Notes: generated by a model not told the origin, from the sequence alone. A stretch of DNA of 64,000 bases from Lytechinus variegatus (GCF_018143015.1 NC_054751.1:33246347-33310346), one strand, 5' to 3'; positions 24,501 to 62,015 are shown, counted from the first letter of the stretch. Numbers and translations: made by a program.

Positions 24501-25359
24501 CACCATTCTTTAAGATAAATGAAAGTCAAGAACTTCCACTGGCCAAAATTATCATCTGACAAATGGATTTCAACAAAGGAGTGTGGTTCGGTGAGGTGAC
24601 TTTTTTGAACCATATCTCTTATATTGCCGATTGAAAGTTTATAGAAGAAATAAACTACTGGGTAAATCAATAAATTTTCCTGGAAACAATATGTGTGTTG
24701 TGGTTCATGGGGGAGTATAAAAATATTCAAAATTGATCATGCATTTGCACTGACTAAAATTGTCTTCTCAACTCACCTTGTATGATGTCAAAAATTAGAA
24801 TTGAAAAAGCTTCTCAACTTCTATGGTCCAATATTTTGGTCAGATTCAATCAACTATCTTCATGCGTAAAAACAATCAAATACAAAAACCCTACAATTTA
24901 AGTAGACTGTCAAAATTAAGCATTTTCCCCCAAACTTGACTGAATATTCATGTGCATAGATGCCTCACTTAGGCTCAATCAATTCATAAGGAAATAAGAG
25001 AGATACCGGTAGTTGTCACTTCAATGTGTGAAACAACAATGGATAATCAAATTTATAAGTGATTGCTAGAATGATGCGAATTCAACAGTCAACGTCACAG
25101 AGCCAAAACTTGAAACAATGTACAAGTGACTGTTTGAATGATGCAAAGTCAACCTCCCATGGCCAAAATTCATTCAAGTTGGAATTATTGAAGACATTTT
25201 TTTTTCACCAATGTACAGTCACTTAACCGTTAACGTATAGGCTTTTTCACCAATCTCAGCAGATTCTTCTTCTAATGTTGCATGATAACCTTACAGAAGA
25301 TGACAGGTTACATCCACATGAGTATTAAATAGATATTGTTGCCAGCTCTCATGGTGACA

Positions 25360-25514
25360 CAGGGGCCTGTTGCACAAAACTGTTGCCAAAACAAAAAAAA
25401 AACTTTCGGCAAATCAACAAAACTCAATTAAATTACTCATTATTCCTTTGACACTAAATACATTGAAAAACTGGCAAAAAACAAATGATTCTTCTTTTAT
25501 GTAACAGGCCCCAG
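25360..25514. mobile_element. CAGGGGCCTGTTGCA MITE, copy 2
   Basis: 155 bp. CAGGGGCCTGTTGCACAAAA at the left is matched by the inverse of CTGGGGCCTGTTACATAAAA at the right. It belongs to the same family as 15,301-15,450. Confidence 0.75.
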
Positions 25515-26219
25515 ATTGTAAAAGAGGAATGGGAAAAACTATAATTAAGTGACGTTAGTGGAGCCAACAACTTAATTCCCATCAAAAATACATTGTCATC
25601 TTGATCTCGGGCACTTTCAGCCAGAGAAATACATACCGTATGAAGTAATATGTGGTACATACAATGCATTATATCAGGTTGCAAAATATAGGCCTAATGT
25701 TGCAAAGCTGGGTAGATAAGTACTAATAGTTCCCATGAAAGCTGACAACAATATTGCCTCACAAGATAAGGTGTTTTAATTCATGGCAATATGTTTGATA
25801 CAATGCATCTACAAGACAACGGGTGTTCAGTTCACAGTGATGTGTTTTATCATAATTTGAATCCAATTTTAGAATGATAAATACATTGCATGTACAATAA
25901 CAGTGCAGGTTTGTAACTATGACAATTGTTTTTGCATGCATACCATTCTAAATTTCACAATCTTTGAAATGTTTACATTCATTAGGGGAATTGATATAAT
26001 TAGCAGCACTCGTTGGAGCAAACGCTACCCCCATATGTGAGCAATGTTCAAATGCTTGCATTACTTCAGGAAACAATTTTACAGACGTAGACATATAACA
26101 AAGGTACTTTGTGCTATACAACTTGCAAATTGTTTGAAAATAAGTCCTTTTGATCTTCACATAATTTACAATGAGTCCTTGGTGTGATGAAATGAGTCAC
26201 ATGATTGAGTCACATGATA

Positions 26220-51106
<24,887 letters not shown>

Positions 51107-51169
51107 TCTCGTCGGATTTCTCGCAGCAGACCCAGCGCAAAAACAATTAATCAATGTGACGGTATTTAC

Positions 51170-51285
51170 CGTAGAGGGCAGCAAAACAGGCCTTGAGAGA
51201 GAGTTGAGAATTTTAGAGCACCCGACTACCACCATGAAGTCCGCGGTTCGAGTTTCCGGCACGGGCACGGCCATTGTCCAATGCA
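51170..51285 (+). repeat. Possible tRNA-like SINE fragment at the DHX15 5' end
   Basis: A run with agagcacccgactaccacc and a B-box-like gcggttcgagtttcc, about 65-180 bp upstream of the DHX15 ATG. No clear tail or target duplication, so the call is weak. If real it lies in the DHX15 5' untranslated or core promoter region. Confidence 0.35.
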
Positions 51286-52377
51286 TTGCTCTTTCATCTT
51301 ACATCAAATAAATGAATTTATGCATTATACGAACGTGTGCATGTGTTAAAAAAATAAGAAGAAGCTTACACTCAAGAAGGAAGAATTATGAAGGAAGAAG
51401 AAGAAGAAATTAGAAGAAGAATTATTTTCTTTTTTTCAACACTCATCATAAAAAGCATTACAGAATTCATACAAGTACATAAGATGAGATAAATATAAGA
51501 ATTAAAATGAAGGCATATTGATCAGGGTTGACGAGCAGAATTAAAGGAGGTATAACATGGACCCCGTGGACCTATATACATTTTTAATAATTTGGCGCAC
51601 GTTGAATTTAATGCATGTAATACTCCTCATTCTTTTGTGAAGAAGATGAAGAAGAAGAGGAAGAAGGAGTTATATATTTACTTACTTTTGTGGCCTGTGC
51701 GATTTTTTCGGGGGGGCGGGGGGCTTTTCTTTTAATGATCTTTTATTCTCTTCTCTCATCATACAAATTTGAACATAGTAAAACATGACATTCATGCTCA
51801 TAAATTTAAAAAGCGACATCATATTCGACCATATAATTACAAATAGCTTGGTTTAAACGTACAATTGTGATCAACACATCCATTCTTAACGAAAATGAAG
51901 TAAAACAATATATAGTGAATAAATTCTAAATCAATTCAATTTGTTCTCGAAATATCTGATATACATTTTATTCTAACAAGATTGATTAAATAGTTATTTA
52001 TTTCCAAGGAATGTATATTCTTTTCTCTTACATTTATACGCATACATGATATACTTCATATTTAATTTAAAAACAGTATTCAACCTAAAATCAAACAAAT
52101 TATTTACCATTTCTTGATGGTTGTATCACACACACACAACAAAAAAATCTTCTTAAATCCTGTAAATTATTAAAATACAACTAATATTATTTATGAGAGA
52201 TGATTTAATATTCGTAATCCTCGGACCTCTCCCACACACTCAGATCCCACCCCCACTTTCAACACAGCACCGTCCACCGCCCCTGCACACACACCCTCAC
52301 ATCCACCTGATCAAATGCATTTCATCTGTCCACAAGTGTCATGGCAGTCATGAAAATAAGAGCATGTCATAAGTTAA

Positions 52378-53004
52378 AGGTCAAGTCCACCTCATAAAAA
52401 TGTTGATTTAAATCAATAGAGAAAAATCAGACAAGCACAGTGCTGAAAATTGCATCAAAATCGGATGTAAAATAAGAAAGTTATGACATTTCAAAGTTTC
52501 ACTTATTTTTCACAAAATAGTTATATGAACGAGTCAGTTACATCCAAATGAGAGAGTCGATGATGTCACTCACTCATTATTTCTTTTGTTTTTTATTGTT
52601 TGAATTATACAATATTCATAGAGATGTCTTATTAGTATATATCTCTATGACAATATTTCAATTTTTACGAATTTGACAATTAGGACCTCCTCGCCTGAAC
52701 CACAAAATGTTAAAATAATGGAATTCCACGTTACTGTTCAGGGAGGAATGAAACTTCATTTCACATGACAATGGCGAGAAAATCAAAATATTTCATATAA
52801 TAATATACAAAAGAAATAGTGAGTGAGTGATGTCATCAGTTCCCTCATTTGCATACCGACCGAGATGTGCATATAACTGTTTTGTGAAATGAAGTGGAAC
52901 TTTAATTTATTTTACATTAGATTTTGATGAAATTTTCAGCGTTATGCTTGTTGGATTTTTCTCTTTTTATTCAAATCAAGTTTTTGTTGGGGTGGACTTG
53001 TCCT
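52378..53004. mobile_element. TTAA-flanked fold-back MITE (AGGACAAGTCC family), copy 2
   Basis: 627 bp between TTAA at 52,374-52,377 and 53,005-53,008. AGGTCAAGTCCACC at the left and GGTGGACTTGTCCT at the right are inverses, and the symmetry continues through the arms. It is a well-preserved family member. Confidence 0.87.
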
Positions 53005-53060
53005 TTAAGTCAAGAAATAAATGAATTCGGAATCAATGCCTCGTCGTCATGAAGTGTAAA

Positions 53061-53958
53061 TAAACGCCTCAAAAAAAGTTTGGAACTCTGTGTTTGGCCA
53101 TTAATTTCTCCCATTTCCCAATATTACACAATTCATGTTCTACATCATTCAAAAGATCATTTAATTCTCTTTAAAATGATACCATGTTTGTTATGATCAT
53201 GTCATCAGGAAAAGAGCAGGATCCAAAAGTGTTGGATGATGTCTAAATTGAAAAGCTGCAAAACGAGCAAAAAAGGTTTGGAAATCTCCAGGGAAATCTG
53301 AGTTTGACCATTGATTTCTCCTAACTATCATGTACATTTGATATTAAAAAGATCATTCAATATTCTTTACAATGATACCATGCTTGTTATGATCATGCCA
53401 TTACAAAAAGAGCAGGATTCAAAAGTGTTCGATGATGTCTGAATTGAAAAGCTGCAAAACGAGCAGAAATAGTCATGATGGGTCAATGCAGAACATGATT
53501 CTTTTGTCTATGTCAAAAGAGATGAAAATCCATTCAAATCAAGGCAAGCCCCTGCTCCTGTAGTGATGGTACTGTGAGTCGTGGTTTTAAATACCCATGC
53601 ATGTTTGTTTGTTTATTTTTTATGTTTTTGCTTGTGCAGAGGTGTGTTTGATTCCATGTTAATGGTGATGTTAAGTTGCATGAAAACATTTAACAGAATC
53701 CGCTGAAAAACTCACTCATCACCACTGAAAAAAAGAACAGTAACTTTCAATATTGTGTAATTTTGCAGCTTTTGAATTTTGACCTTGCCCCTATTTCAAG
53801 GCACTGCACCTCCATGTAAACCATAATCATATCATGTAGGGTATCATTTTAAAGAGAATTAATCTAATCAGTGCTATCACTTACACATTTATTTGTACTA
53901 AAACGAAGGAGGGATTATCGATCCAAGTCAGATTTCCAAACTTTTTTTGAGGAGTTTA
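53061..53958. mobile_element. Tc1/mariner-like MITE with TA ends
   Basis: About 898 bp. The left TAAACGCCTCAAAAAAAGTT and the right end aactttttttgaggagttta are near-inverses beginning and ending at TA, the Tc1/mariner target. An internal block (ttcaatattctttaaaatga-like through aaagctgcaaaacgagca) is directly duplicated at about 53,145-53,275 and 53,345-53,465. No transposase frame. Confidence 0.75.
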
Positions 53959-54085
53959 TGTTCCCACTTCCTCAGGTGTCCCGATAATTTTCCACGTGCC
54001 TCTGCTATGCTTATTCCCTCCTTTTCATTTTACTATGATCAAAGATCATAAATATAACTAGAAAAATAATATGATTTAATAATTG

Positions 54086-54652
54086 CCCGGGGGGCCACTT
54101 CCATTCACGAGTGGATACCATGCGCGACCATGGGGTCTCGTAAAGCACCCTAAACACGTAATTTCCATTTTCTGAAAATGCACCCCTTAACAAGTATCGG
54201 CGTGTGAAAACCTACCCTTAACAAGTATTGGAAACAAAACGATACTCTTGGCAAATATTCCCTGAAAAGAACCCCTAAACAAGTAAAGGAATGTTTTATT
54301 GTTACGGGTCCTTCGATCTGTCGCCGGCTTTACCTTATTTGGTTTAGTACGACCCCACCTTCTACACCTCGCGCAAATCGGACTCTAAACACGAAGTGTT
54401 GGGGCAAAAAGGACATCCTTTATAAAACATTTTAATTTTGTTTTCTCATCCCCGCAAATTTGACCCTAAACACGTAATTTTCCTAGCGAAATAGATACCC
54501 TTTTTCATTATTTTTGTGTTTTTGACACCCTTATCACATTACGTACGTAACGTGACCTACCGTGAAAAAGACATCCTTTTTACGGACCCCCCTTTGGTTG
54601 TGTTGTTTTTGTCGCGCATTGTATCCACTCGTCAATGTAAGTGGCCCCCGGG
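54086..54652. mobile_element. hAT-like MITE with CCCGGGGGGCCACTT ends, copy 1
   Basis: 567 bp. CCCGGGGGGCCACTTCCATT at the left is matched by the inverse of the right end gtaagtggcccccggg. The 8-bp flanks aataattg (54,078-54,085) and agtaattg (54,653-54,660) differ at one base. Copy 2 lies in BUB3 intron 1. Confidence 0.82.
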
Positions 54653-54934
54653 AGTAATTGCTCATTCCCTATATCAAAAACCTTGACTCCAATATGAATA
54701 TTCTTCCAATTAACATTTTCAATTTGACGTATAACCACTGTGACAGTCTCTCCACAAAGCTTTTATGTATTCACGTGCAGGGGAAGATTATGTGCTCATT
54801 ATATTAAAATTATGTCTCTTCACATTAAGCACAGAACGAAAATGGATATTGTGTTGATAATCTAAATCTAAACAAATAGTTTTTACAAGTTCATATAACA
54901 ATTTAAATTGGAAATCCCTTAACTTGCTATTTAA

Positions 54935-55513
54935 AGGGGAATGAAACCTTTGGAACAAATAGACTTGTGTAGAAACAGAAAAATCATAAGAATAAAGAAA
55001 GTTTGAGTAAAATCGGACAAATAATGAGAAAGTTATGATCATTTGAATATCGCAATCACTAATGCTATGGAGATCCTCCCATTGGCAATGCGACAAGGAT
55101 GTGTGATGTCGCTGATGAACAACTTTCCCTTTGGTGGACTATAAAATACCCTCAAAATGTCTCTTTTTGCTTTTTCTAATGATGATACAAACTCTTTATC
55201 CATGATGCATTCTTAAAAAATATGTTATACATGCCCTCATGTAGAAAGAACACATGATCTATGGATAGATGTGATAAAAGAGGCAATTCAAGTGAAATAT
55301 ATACTAAAGTAATGGGGAGAGTTGTTCACAAGTGACATCAAACATCTTTGTCGCATTGCCAATTTGCTATCTCCATAGCATTAGTGATCGCAATATTCAA
55401 ATGCTCATAATTTTCTCATTATTTGTTCGATTTTTCTCTAACTTTTGTTGATCTGTTTCTTTGATTTTTCTGTTTTCACACAAGCTATCTTGTTCCAATG
55501 GTTTCATTTTCCT
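54935..55513. mobile_element. TTAA-flanked fold-back MITE (GGGGAATGAAACC subfamily), inside the LINE
   Basis: TTAA at 54,931-54,934 and 55,514-55,517. The left AGGGGAATGAAACC is the near-inverse of the right GGTTTCATTTTCCT, and the arms are inverse throughout. LINE coding sequence resumes on both sides, so it inserted after the LINE. Confidence 0.82.
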
Positions 55514-57469
55514 TTAAAGGTAGCTATCCTATCTTTTTCAGAAAAGTCATATCTTCTTTCAATGTTTTTATGTGTAACAATTATCGATTTTCTTAAAAGT
55601 AATATTAGCTAGTTTGTTCACATTTCCATGAAACATAAATCTAATTAATTCAAAGCTGTGTCCGTGCACGTTGCTGGAATATTTTCATATTGTGTGGAGA
55701 CAACCAATCTCATCTTCTTTTACTCCCCATCCTGAGGAAGGCTCTAGATGATTTAAAATTACCCCTGTCATGATGTAATTTAAAAATATTCCTTAGAACG
55801 CTTTGAAAAAACACATGTCCGTCAAAACGTCGTTTAAACTTATTATTGAAGAATATCTCGCTTCTTTTTTACGTTTCCTTTTTTAAGCAATGTTTCTTTC
55901 GTAGCACCCCTGCCATATTTCCAACATGTTTATGTAAAGGCTTGGTAGGAACAGTCTGCACAAATTTAAAGATAACTAAAAAGTACAAATAAACCTTCAC
56001 AGTCACGTGTCCTACTTATAAAAAATCGTCTCCATCCTAGTTTCGAATCTCCTATAGTATGAGTCTCTTTAACCACATTTGTGCAAATACAAATAAGTGA
56101 AAATCTACCATTTTAAGCCCTCCTTTTTCGTAATCCACGCACATAACGTTACTTTTTATTTTTTTCTCTCCCATTCCATAAAAATTCAAACACGTTTCAA
56201 CATCATGAAAACCCCACGGTCAGTTCTGGGGTGACGATACAAAAATTATTATCTAGAGTGCAAATGTTTTCAACAGTCGTATTTTCCCATTAGAGTGCAT
56301 ATCTCTGTTTCCACCAATTCAACAAACTTGTAATTTTGCTAGATCTCTTTATAATTTATCCTGTCCTGTATCTCCACATCCAATGAAAAAAGTTCTACCA
56401 AATATTATGATGACCTCTACTATTTTACCAAAAGGCATTCTAACTTTTCTTCTGAGAGGGGGCCTAACAGCAAAATAAAGTTTTGTCTTTATTCATTCTC
56501 AAACCTGATATTTTTTCAAACTTTTCAAAGGTTTTTTTCCATGTTTTCTATTGATAGAAGATCTTTTACAAAAAAGGTCATATCGTCTGCATAAAGTATT
56601 TGTTTAACCTCAAAATCACCAAAGTTAATTCCACGTATATCGGAATTTTTACGAATCGAATGAGCTATAGACATAATACAAGACCTCGATAAATAACATA
56701 AATAAATAGGGAGGGGTCCTCCTGTCTCACACCTTTTTTTAAAGCAAAAATATCCTATAGATATGCCTTCCCCTGAAAAAACACAGCTTGAGGCATTATC
56801 ATAATAATGTTTTACTCCACCTACACCAAGATACTCCAAAATCGAAATGAAGTTGTAAAAATGAAAGGGACACAGAGTCGAGTGCCTTTTCAGTCTATTG
56901 CCATTAAATAGCCCGGAATGTCATTTTGTTTCGTTTGAAAAATCATGTCGTCTATTTACCTTACTGCCTCTCCAATATTTCTGTCTTTTATATCGAACCT
57001 GATCAATGTAATTAATTTCATGCAAAACCTTGTTAATTTTTATATTGAGAGAGCTTTTGCTAAAATCTTATAGTCGACATTTTTAGTTAGCCTGTAATTT
57101 TTAGTAAACAACGGGTCTTTTCCGTCTTTCGCAAACATAATAAGAAAACATGCCTGTTGTAAATGTGCCGAAAGTTCCCCCCTTAGAAAAAGATTAATTC
57201 AAAGCGTCCACTATCAAATCTCCTATTATTGACTAAAATACTAAATAAAATTCAACATAAGCCCATCGTTTCCCAGTGTTTTATTGAGCATCATTTGTTT
57301 TAAAGCTCCAAACATTCACCATGAGTATACCTTTCTTTCACAGATACCCCTTGAAACCGATTCTAACCGTTCGGGATATCTTGAAAAAACTATTTTCAAT
57401 AATAGCGTATTTTTCGCCTTCCTGCAGGCTGCGAGCATAATTTGTAAAGTCTATGTATCACTTGTATTA

Positions 57470-57780
57470 TTCAAGTTCAAGTTCAAGTTCATTTATTTCT
57501 TTCCACAACCAAAATACAATGCATACATGTACGATATCAATAAGTTTAAAGAAAAAACACAACAGGAATAAAAGCTTATGGACAATGAGCTAAAAAGATA
57601 TCGAAAATATGGGAAAGAGGTGGTCTGTATAGAAGCAACGCTTGTTAAGCACAGATCACCTTTGATACAACAACAAAATATGTATGATACAATATAATTA
57701 TCTAAGGGACTTGAGCATTTAATCAAAATGGAAAAGACGCTATACAAATCATATACATTATTATCATTATATTATTTCAT
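57470..57780 (-). mobile_element. LINE-type tail insertion within the L1-like LINE
   Basis: On the minus strand the piece ends in tggaaagaaataaatgaact followed by repeats of tgaactt, a CR1/L2-like 3' end. Near 57,735-57,780 an agacgctatacaaatc plus ATT/ATC run resembles the SINE tails elsewhere. The exact boundaries of the two parts are uncertain. Confidence 0.5.
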
Positions 57781-58093
57781 TTTGATTAAAACCAACTTTT
57801 CCTTCTACCATTAATTTACGTATTACTGTTTTTCTTTTATCAGATTTCATCAGTTGGGTAAAATACTTTGTATCTTTTTCATCACTTTCATAATAATCTA
57901 GATCTAACCTTCACTCCTTGCTTTTTATTCATTTTGTTTACCTTCTAAAAATTCTATTTTTGCCTGGCTACATTCCTAAAGATAGTTTTCTAAAGCCAAT
58001 TTATCTTTCTCCAAAATCCTTATTTTTTCCTTCAATAACTTAGCATTTTCTTTAGAACATTTTTCTGGTAAAAGTGCTAATTTTCTTTTATGA

Positions 58094-58287
58094 TTTTTTT
58101 TTTTTTAAAACAAGTGCACACCTAGTTACCAATAATGCATATAGCATTTCCATTTATTTGAAAGCAGGATAAAAGAGCATTGTAGATTAAATGCCTTGCT
58201 CACGGGCATAGGTGCCGCGGCCGGGGATCGAACTCCGGACTTTCCATGTATAGCCAGGCGCCTTAGACCACTCGGCCATGTGGCACC
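58094..58287 (-). mobile_element. tRNA-derived SINE (Leu-like head), copy B
   Basis: Minus-strand copy of the element at 36,095, with the same tRNA-like head (ggccgagtggtctaaggc, gttcgatcccc) and the same 3' part through accaataatgcatatagc to a poly(A) tail at about 58,094-58,105. Head-end pairing is partly decayed. No clear target duplication was found. Confidence 0.85.
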
Positions 58288-58390
58288 TCCACTGATTGAT
58301 ATGCATAAACGATTTTCCATTAGAATTGTTCTATTATTCCATAAAAAAAATGTTTAAAAAAAGCTACGAGCGAGTGAAGTGAGTAATTAA

Positions 58391-58978
58391 AGATCAAGTC
58401 CACCCCAGCAAAATGTTGATTTGAACAAATAGAGAAAAACCAAACAAGCATACCACTGAAAATTTCATCAAAACCGGATGTAAAATAAGAAAGTTATGGC
58501 ATTTTAAAGTTTTGCTTATTTTCACAAAACAGTGATTTTTATGCACGACTCAGTGACATGCAAATGAGTCAGTCGATGATGTCCATCACTCACTATTTCT
58601 TTGTTTATTATTGTTTGAATTATTATTTCATACTTTACAGATTTGACCATCGACTGACTTTGACTGAATCATATAGTATTAAACAATGCTTATTCCACAT
58701 GTCCAGGGAGGAAAAAATCACTGTTTTACTTGACCATGAGGAGAAAGTTAGAACATATCATATTTCATATAATAAAATACAAAAGAAATGGTGAGTGGAT
58801 GATGTCATCAGTCTCCTCGTTTGCATTCCAACCAGGATGTACATGTAGCTGTTTTGTGAAATTAAGCATAAGTTTAAAATGTCATAACTTTCTTATATTA
58901 CATCCGATTTTGATGAAATTTTCAGTGTCATGCTTGTTGGATTTTTCTCTTTTTATTCAAATCAAGTGGACTTGTCAT
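58391..58978. mobile_element. TTAA-flanked fold-back MITE (AGGACAAGTCC family), copy 3
   Basis: 588 bp between TTAA at 58,387-58,390 and 58,979-58,982. AGATCAAGTCCACCCC at the left; the right end ggacttgtcat lacks part of the gttggggt block seen in other copies. The arms match copies at 4,888 and 52,378. Confidence 0.85.
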
Positions 58979-59816
58979 TTAAAGAACTGCCTTTTTATTT
59001 TTAAAAAATCTTATTTTTGATAGATTTTTGTATTAATTCCGAATTATTTCACCCCTTTCATATCATATCCTCCTTTTTTTTGGGGGGGGGGCTCGGGATC
59101 CCAATCACCCCAAGCCAGCGCGTGCCTGTATGTAGGCCTATAATTATACACGGGTCTGTGTTTTCTCTGTTTGATTTCTTCATTGCCCCCAGACCCCGCC
59201 CCAGACCAGAGCCAATAAAGCCATTTAGAGCTTCGTCTTCTTCTGAGCTAGCTGCGACCAATTTTTTTTTTTCATTTCACTTTTGTCATTATCATGTTCA
59301 TGAAATTTACTTTATTTCTTTCACTCATATGAAAAAAATAATCAAGATTATTTCCATAACATAAATCATGTATTGTATGCAGAGAATAAGAAAAACTATG
59401 ATATTTGCTTTTTTCGCTGACCATTTAAAAATACCATAGAATCGATTGTAATTTGAAATATTGTGGAAAAACGAAGGTAAATTTGGAGCCCCAACGCCGA
59501 GAGTATAAAGGTAAATTCGTCGGTTTTTCAGAGAAAATATTGACTTTCATTGATTCGGTCTCTGAGAAAAATCTATTTGAATTGGTTTTTGAAGTTTAAA
59601 TATTTTTATATCATCTTATAATTGAAAATTTATTATTTTTCTTCTTCGACTTCGTTACCTGTCCTCGAGTCGCACTTTGCTCCGGCACTTTGCATTTCTT
59701 GCACTGTCAAGCCGAGCGGCGCGAGTTTCCCTGCACACCCGCCATGCCGGCGCGTAGCGGGGAGCACCGGCGTGAGCGCGGCTGAGTGAACCCCGATGTC
59801 CGAACACATTGGCCCT

Positions 59817-60508
59817 TGGGTGATTTCAAGTACGGTGTTGAAATCTGGTGTTGGTGTTGGGACAACACCAGCTACAATACCGTACTTGAAATCACGCTGG
59901 TGTTGGGATTGACCATGTTGACCTCGGAAAATATGACGTATTTCCGCCATTCCGGCAGTTTGTGTTGAGCTCTGGTGTGAATGAATGTCATCTGCTGAAC
60001 CGAGCTGAGCATTACAGCTGGTGTTGACGATCTACGTGCAATTTCCTTATTCACCAACACCAACCCCCAGGGCCGGGATTGGGAAAATCGTGATTTTAAG
60101 TTCGGTGTTGGTGTTGAGGAACTTTAGTTCACGAACAGGAGGCGAACACGATGAAACACCCCCGTAAAATTATCTATTACACTACTACAGTTTAAGATGA
60201 GCGCAAATCATTAGAGTTTTACACATTTTAATGAAAATGATATTTATGCTTTCTGATTATTGCAGTGATTTTAACCTGTGCATTCTGTACGATAAGATTT
60301 TACTGCAATTTCTTCCCGATTTCACTTTCGTCGTCGAGAATTTCTTGCGTAAAGTTGAGATGATCAGCAGCGCAGAGGCGTGACGTCATAGGATATCGAT
60401 AACACGATCGGTATCGCTCCTCTGAACTCAGCTCGGTGTTGGGGCTCGGTTCAGCAGCCGTTTCACGCTCTCAACACCAACACCGAACACTGTACTTGAA
60501 ATCACCCA
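59817..60508. mobile_element. Palindromic element with TGGGTGATTTCAAGTAC ends
   Basis: About 692 bp. TGGGTGATTTCAAGTACGGT is the inverse of the right end except for one base. Repeated ggtgttg/caacacc blocks lie inside both arms and near 59,845-59,905. It resembles a large fold-back MITE. No target duplication is evident. Confidence 0.65.
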
Positions 60509-60972
60509 GTGTACATGCTGCTTGCTTGCTAGACAGCTGGCAGCGGCTGTATCGAGATTTAAAAAAAAATTTTGTTTTTGAAATTTCTCCTCGTAAAGAG
60601 ACGGCTCGCTATCGTGCACCCACCATATTACTTTTTAGCCGTTTAACAATGCATAATAGTCCCCCTGACATGACGCCACGTGGCTCATCGATTTTTGTCT
60701 TTACTTTATTTCATAAAAATATGAAAAGAACTGTACGAAAATAAATTCTGTTTTTGCCTGAAATGCACCAAAATGGGGAAAAATGAAGGCAGCCAAAATG
60801 AACTTAAAGTTAAAAGGGAAAAAACAGTGAACAGTAGTCGAGTAGAGGCGCACGGCCAATACATACGGGAGACTCTCTCCAATATGGGAGACAATCTCCC
60901 ATTAATATCAGTAGGGATGCCACCCCAAAAATTGAAATGGTGTAAATCTAGTTTTGAATAGTTTAACTGGAA

Positions 60973-62015
60973 TTACCTCGGGCGAAGTTCGTGCAGGCTC
61001 GTTCCACTTCACTACCGCTACACTTGTTGTTGTTATTCGTTGTGCCTGTGGGTCGTTTCGACACCCAAATGATCTCAGTATTCTCTCAGTGTGTTTGTAA
61101 CAAGGTTGATGAGCTGCTAGGTACTATTTTCTTAGGTACTGGTGCTAGAAGTTGGCATTGGTGCTTTTGATGAAGCGAGCCAAAGAAGATGCTATTGTTG
61201 ATTGCACTTGGGATGACAATTTGGGGTTAGTCCCAAGGAGGGAAAAGAGGGATATATCTCGAAGATATGAAGGGGTGCTTGTCCTTTGATATCCAACGTC
61301 AATGGATTGCATCATCTCCTCTCTATGCGACTTGTGGAGTGGGCAGTGAAGAAGGACATGTTCAAGTGTCTGCCTGTCATGTTCACAGTCGCAGGTGGGT
61401 GTAGGGCATACACGAGGGAGTACTCTGTGCAGATGGTCTCTGAGCTTAGTCTGTCCAGTTATCATCCTCATGATCTTGACCTCTGTGGACCTATCATATT
61501 TACTATAGGCTTTCTTTCTTGTGACATTTGGCTGAAGCTGATATGTCCATCTGCCTTTGGTGGTTATACAATGTATTCCATCGCCTTTGCTAGAGTCTTA
61601 CAGTGTTCTTCTTGATGTTCTTGGTGACACTTGCATATGAAGTGGATGAAGAGGGAGGTGGAGTATTGCATGCATGGTACGCAGCTTCCTTTGCCAGTTT
61701 GTCTGCAATTACATTTCCCTGAATTTCAGCATGACCTGCAATCCGCTACATTACGCTCCACCTATCCGAACTTCGGGACAGTGAACTCGATCGGATATTC
61801 CAAGTGACAAAGTTGGGATCAAAAAGTGGATTATTGTAAAAATTAAAGAAAAAAAGCTTACTTTCTTACTCTTCACCTGTATTTCACTCCGTGTCCATCC
61901 TCCGATATCTTCAAAATTGGTGATTTTGGGCCAGTATCTTTTTCCTCACACATATTAATCACGGCCGATTTCAAAACATCGCATGCGAGCGATCGCAGGT
62001 CAAACAGCATATATG
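60973..62015 (+). repeat. Dispersed repeat D, copy 2 (upstream of BUB3), split by a LINE
   Basis: Plus-strand match to the inverse of 10,340-10,695, from cctcgggcgaagttcgtgca to gcaggtcaaacagcata. It is interrupted at 61,023-61,742 by a LINE fragment. The two halves join exactly as in the unbroken copy 1. Confidence 0.78.
61023..61742 (-). mobile_element. 5'-truncated LINE with RNase H tail
   Basis: Minus-strand C-terminal part of a LINE polyprotein. It starts in an RNase H motif (GHAEIQGNVIADKLAKEAA, about 61,680-61,740), then MRMITGQTKLRDHLHRVLP and a CCHC-like knuckle region (CPTPTCDCEHDRQTLEHVL). It ends in an AAC-rich tail at 61,023. The 8-bp duplication CCGCTACA flanks it (61,015-61,022 and 61,743-61,750). 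One in-frame stop and one frame change are visible between the two domains. RNase H places it near the I/ingi-type LINEs. Confidence 0.82.

Larger units (their letters stand above)
20454..26219. other. Tail-to-tail spacer between BCCIP and DHX15
   Basis: About 5.8 kb without a recognisable gene. It contains a TTAA fold-back MITE (21,011-21,571), weakly palindromic pieces with GGGG-type ends (about 22,553-22,714 and 23,832-24,027), G/C-run sequence near 23,190 and 23,330, and a CAGGGGCC MITE (25,360-25,514). Open frames such as those at 24,129-24,476 and 25,948-26,160 show no conserved motif and sit in repeat-like AT-rich DNA. Confidence 0.6.
54661..58093 (-). mobile_element. L1/Tx1-like LINE, decayed and interrupted
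   Basis: Minus-strand remains of one reverse-transcriptase ORF, in order. First is the N-terminal linker (57,785-58,090, LLKEKIRILEKDKLALE). Then come early RT motifs (57,040-57,160, KDGKDPLF and NVDYKILAKALS). IPGYLMAID lies near 56,885-56,925, and the catalytic block at 56,555-56,780 has LPIYLCYLSRS and YADDMTFFVKD. C-terminal pieces are NVMCVDYEKGGLK near 56,130 and RDFQFKLLYELV near 54,890-54,935. Many stops and frame changes make it inactive. Insertions inside it are a TTAA MITE (54,935-55,513) and a LINE-tail piece (about 57,470-57,780), and a SINE abuts its 5' side. The clade is judged from motif style only. Confidence 0.75.

Noticed and set aside
58206-58287. tRNA gene on the minus strand
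   Set aside because: Same SINE as 36,095 with further decay of the end pairing.
59017-59364. 115-aa open frame in the DHX15/BUB3 spacer
   Set aside because: It spans a G-run and low-complexity sequence (proline/arginine alternation) without recognisable similarity.
60436-60744. 102-aa open frame
   Set aside because: It overlaps the right arm of the palindromic element at 59,817-60,508 and shows no family resemblance.
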